Assembly: GCF_039540975.1 (NCBI RefSeq) | Contig: NZ_BAABFL010000481.1 | Location: 1 to 64,000, forward strand | Length of the DNA: 64,000 nt | Source: Kistimonas scapharcae | Lineage (GTDB): Bacteria; Pseudomonadota; Gammaproteobacteria; Pseudomonadales; Endozoicomonadaceae | Direction: 5' to 3' | In this document: piece after piece, positions 62,232-64,000 of the stretch | Position numbering within the stretch: position 1 is the stretch's first letter | Layout of the letters: every line of letters starts with the position of its first letter | The notes under the pieces: model-generated | What the model saw: the letters and a program-made list of their open reading frames with translations, nothing else | Told to the model about the DNA's origin: nothing | Database searches by the model: none | Translations under genes and position numbers: made by a program

Positions 62232-62993
62232 ATGCACGCCATCGGTATTGATATTGGTTCGACCGCCGCCAAGGTGGCGGTATTACATCGGGATGCGCTC
62301 CAGCACCATTTTGTCATTCCCACCGGATGGAGCAGCGCGGAAACGGCGCAGGTTATTCTCCAGAAACTATTGGAACAGGGACTCAGTCCGGATAGCGCTT
62401 ACATCATCGCCACGGGTTATGGTCGTGTATCAGTGCCCTATGCCCACAAGACCATCACAGAAATAACCTGTCACGGCCGGGGCGCTGCGTTTTTTACCGA
62501 TCGAAACTGTACCATTGTGGATATTGGCGGTCAGGACACCAAGGTCATTTCCATGGAAGGTGGCCGGGTGGTCAACTTCACCATGAACGACAAGTGTTCT
62601 GCCGGTACCGGCAAGTTCATTGAGGTCATGGCCAATACACTGGGTGTCACCATTGACGATCTGACGACGCTGGCCGCAGCCGGTTCCGGCATCACGATTA
62701 CTTCCATGTGCACGGTCTTTGCGGAATCTGAAGTCACCAGCCTGATTGGGCGGGGCGAAAAGAAAGAAAACATTGCCTTTGGCATTGTCGATTCGGTCGT
62801 CAACAAAGTCCGCTCTCTCTGCATCAAGCACGGGCGTGATGAACAGTACCTTCTCACCGGCGGCTTGAGCAGTAACTCCTACCTGCTCCACAGCCTGGAA
62901 AGCACATTGCAGGCAAACGTGACATCAAGCCCCCTCGGTCGTTACGCCGGGGCGATTGGTGCCGCCATGCTGGCGCAGGAACGTATTCACTGA
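62232..62993 (+). CDS. 2-hydroxyacyl-CoA dehydratase activator (ASKHA ATPase, YjiL/HgdC type)
   Basis: ATP-dependent electron donor of 253 residues that activates 2-hydroxyacyl-CoA dehydratases. It has the ASKHA phosphate loop AIGIDIGSTAAKVAVL, a second phosphate motif VDIGGQDTKVI, and the two Cys that hold a [4Fe-4S] cluster between subunits of the dimer (NDKCSAGTGKF and TSMCTVFAES). The adjacent dehydratase gene is its likely partner. E. coli has the similar yjiL-yjiM pair. Confidence 0.9.
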   Translation: MHAIGIDIGSTAAKVAVLHRDALQHHFVIPTGWSSAETAQVILQKLLEQGLSPDSAYIIATGYGRVSVPYAHKTITEITCHGRGAAFFTDRNCTIVDIGGQDTKVISMEGGRVVNFTMNDKCSAGTGKFIEVMANTLGVTIDDLTTLAAAGSGITITSMCTVFAESEVTSLIGRGEKKENIAFGIVDSVVNKVRSLCIKHGRDEQYLLTGGLSSNSYLLHSLESTLQANVTSSPLGRYAGAIGAAMLAQERIH

Positions 62994-63011
62994 AACCAAC
63001 GGATGATAACC

Positions 63012-64000
63012 ATGGAAAAAATTGCTGTATCCACGTTGCCGGAAAAGTTTGATGAGTTTGGTGAAGCCCGCAGAAACGGTTTTCTGGCCGTTAAGGAATT
63101 CAAGGATCGGGGGGAGAAGGTGGTTGGCACTTTCTGTACCTTTACCCCGAAAGAAGTCATTTATGCGGCGGGTGCACATCCCGTGTCGCTTTGTTCCGTC
63201 AGTGAGGAAACCATTCCGGATGCAGAAAAACATCTGCCCCGAAACCTCTGTCCACTGATCAAAGCCAGTTACGGCTTTGCGCTGACTGACCGTTGTCCCT
63301 ACATGTATTTTGCGGACATGATCGTTGGCGAAACCACCTGCGACGGTAAAAAGAAAATGTACGAGTTACTGGGTGAAATCAAGGATACCTGGGTCATGCA
63401 GCTGCCCCAGACCCAGGAAAAGACCGACGCCCGGACGCTCTGGAAAACAGAGGTCGGAAAACTGATCGAGAAGCTGGAACAGAAGTTTGACACGGTGATC
63501 AAACAGGAAGATCTGGCAGCGGCCATCAGGTCGTGTAACGAAGACCGCCGTGTACTGAAAGCTTTCCACAAGCTTGGGCGATACAAGCCTTCGGTGATAA
63601 CCGGGTTCGATCTGTTTACGGTACTCAATGGTGCCAGTTACACCTTTGACAGGGAAAACATGAAGGCCAATGTCCGGCAAATGATTGCGGATGTTGAAGC
63701 ACGTTATGCAGAGGGTAAATGGGTTGCTCCCGAGCATACTCCACGCATATTGATTACCGGCTGTCCGATTGGCGGTGTAGCCAACAAGGTGATCAAGGCG
63801 ATCGAAGAGGCCGGTGCTGTAGTGGTGGCGCTGGAGAATTGCCAGGGGTATAAGGAGCTTCATGAAGAAGTGGCAGAAGACATTGATCCGGTCGAGGCTA
63901 TTGCCAATAAATACCTGAATATCCCCTGTTCCGTGATGACGCCGAATAAAGGTCGGGAAACATTACTGAAAGAGATGATTGATGACTATCAGGTCGATGC
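63012..64000 (+). CDS. 2-hydroxyacyl-CoA dehydratase subunit (YjiM/HgdB family), runs off the window
   Basis: Open from ATG 63012 to the window end without a stop: 329 complete codons of a protein normally about 380-385 residues. It aligns with E. coli YjiM: GTFCTFTPKEVIYAAGAHPV, HLPRNLCPLIKASYGFALT, VGETTCDGKKKMYELLGE and RILITGCPIGG. The Cys residues in NLCP, RCPY and TTCDGKK are the expected iron-sulfur ligands. With the activator upstream it forms an oxygen-sensitive radical dehydratase pair, of unknown substrate. Confidence 0.9.
   Translation, partial: MEKIAVSTLPEKFDEFGEARRNGFLAVKEFKDRGEKVVGTFCTFTPKEVIYAAGAHPVSLCSVSEETIPDAEKHLPRNLCPLIKASYGFALTDRCPYMYFADMIVGETTCDGKKKMYELLGEIKDTWVMQLPQTQEKTDARTLWKTEVGKLIEKLEQKFDTVIKQEDLAAAIRSCNEDRRVLKAFHKLGRYKPSVITGFDLFTVLNGASYTFDRENMKANVRQMIADVEARYAEGKWVAPEHTPRILITGCPIGGVANKVIKAIEEAGAVVVALENCQGYKELHEEVAEDIDPVEAIANKYLNIPCSVMTPNKGRETLLKEMIDDYQVD

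Overview
The window is chromosomal DNA of a gammaproteobacterium. Gene content and order match the family core: barA, cysM-rlmD-relA-mazG, glnD-map, rpsB-tsf-pyrH-frr-uppS-cdsA, and rseP-bamA-skp-lpxD-fabZ-lpxA-lpxB-rnhB-dnaE. Several proteins look closest to pseudomonad or marine Oceanospirillales types (344-residue DapD, cysM beside rlmD). A facultatively anaerobic, possibly host-associated relative is suggested by anaerobic ribonucleotide reductase, aspartase, a 2-hydroxyacyl-CoA dehydratase system and a calpain-type protease. I cannot fix the genus from sequence alone.

Layout. 1-10.1 kb: a 22-bp tandem repeat, sensor kinase BarA (minus), a DASS-family anion transporter, cysM, rlmD, relA and mazG. 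10.1-13.6 kb: an anaerobic ribonucleotide reductase locus with an FNR-like site and two NrdR-like boxes 32 bp apart. Its nrdD is split: an in-frame TGA cuts the N-terminal ATP-cone, and the glycyl-radical tail is a separate 53-codon gene overlapping nrdG. 13.7-17.3 kb (minus): a MATE pump with a MarR regulator, dapD and a Spx/ArsC-like protein. 17.5-20.8 kb: an AT-richer pair encoding an outer-membrane barrel and an 832-residue secreted protein of unknown function. 20.8-24.4 kb (minus): glnD and map.

24.7-31.1 kb holds a complete mevalonate pathway: HMG-CoA reductase, type 2 IPP isomerase, HMG-CoA synthase, mevalonate kinase, a second GHMP kinase (probably phosphomevalonate kinase) and diphosphomevalonate decarboxylase. 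It sits between map and rpsB, which are normally neighbours. 31.3-36.3 kb is rpsB to cdsA. The MEP-pathway gene dxr, expected between cdsA and rseP, is absent. In its place are cmoA and cmoB and, on the opposite strand, cmoM, the wobble-uridine modification genes. Together this points to replacement of the MEP route by the mevalonate route, supplying IPP for products such as the undecaprenyl diphosphate made by UppS. 39.3-51.5 kb carries outer-membrane biogenesis and lipid A genes through dnaE. accA, the usual next gene, is not there.

51.6-64 kb is accessory in character: a TPR-like lipoprotein, a PilZ protein, sbcB, a receiver protein that has lost its phosphoacceptor Asp, a FixJ-type regulator, an exported helical protein, aspA, a small protein paired with a calpain-family cysteine protease, and the start of a 2-hydroxyacyl-CoA dehydratase locus that runs off the end. 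I found no tRNA, rRNA, CRISPR array or intact insertion sequence.
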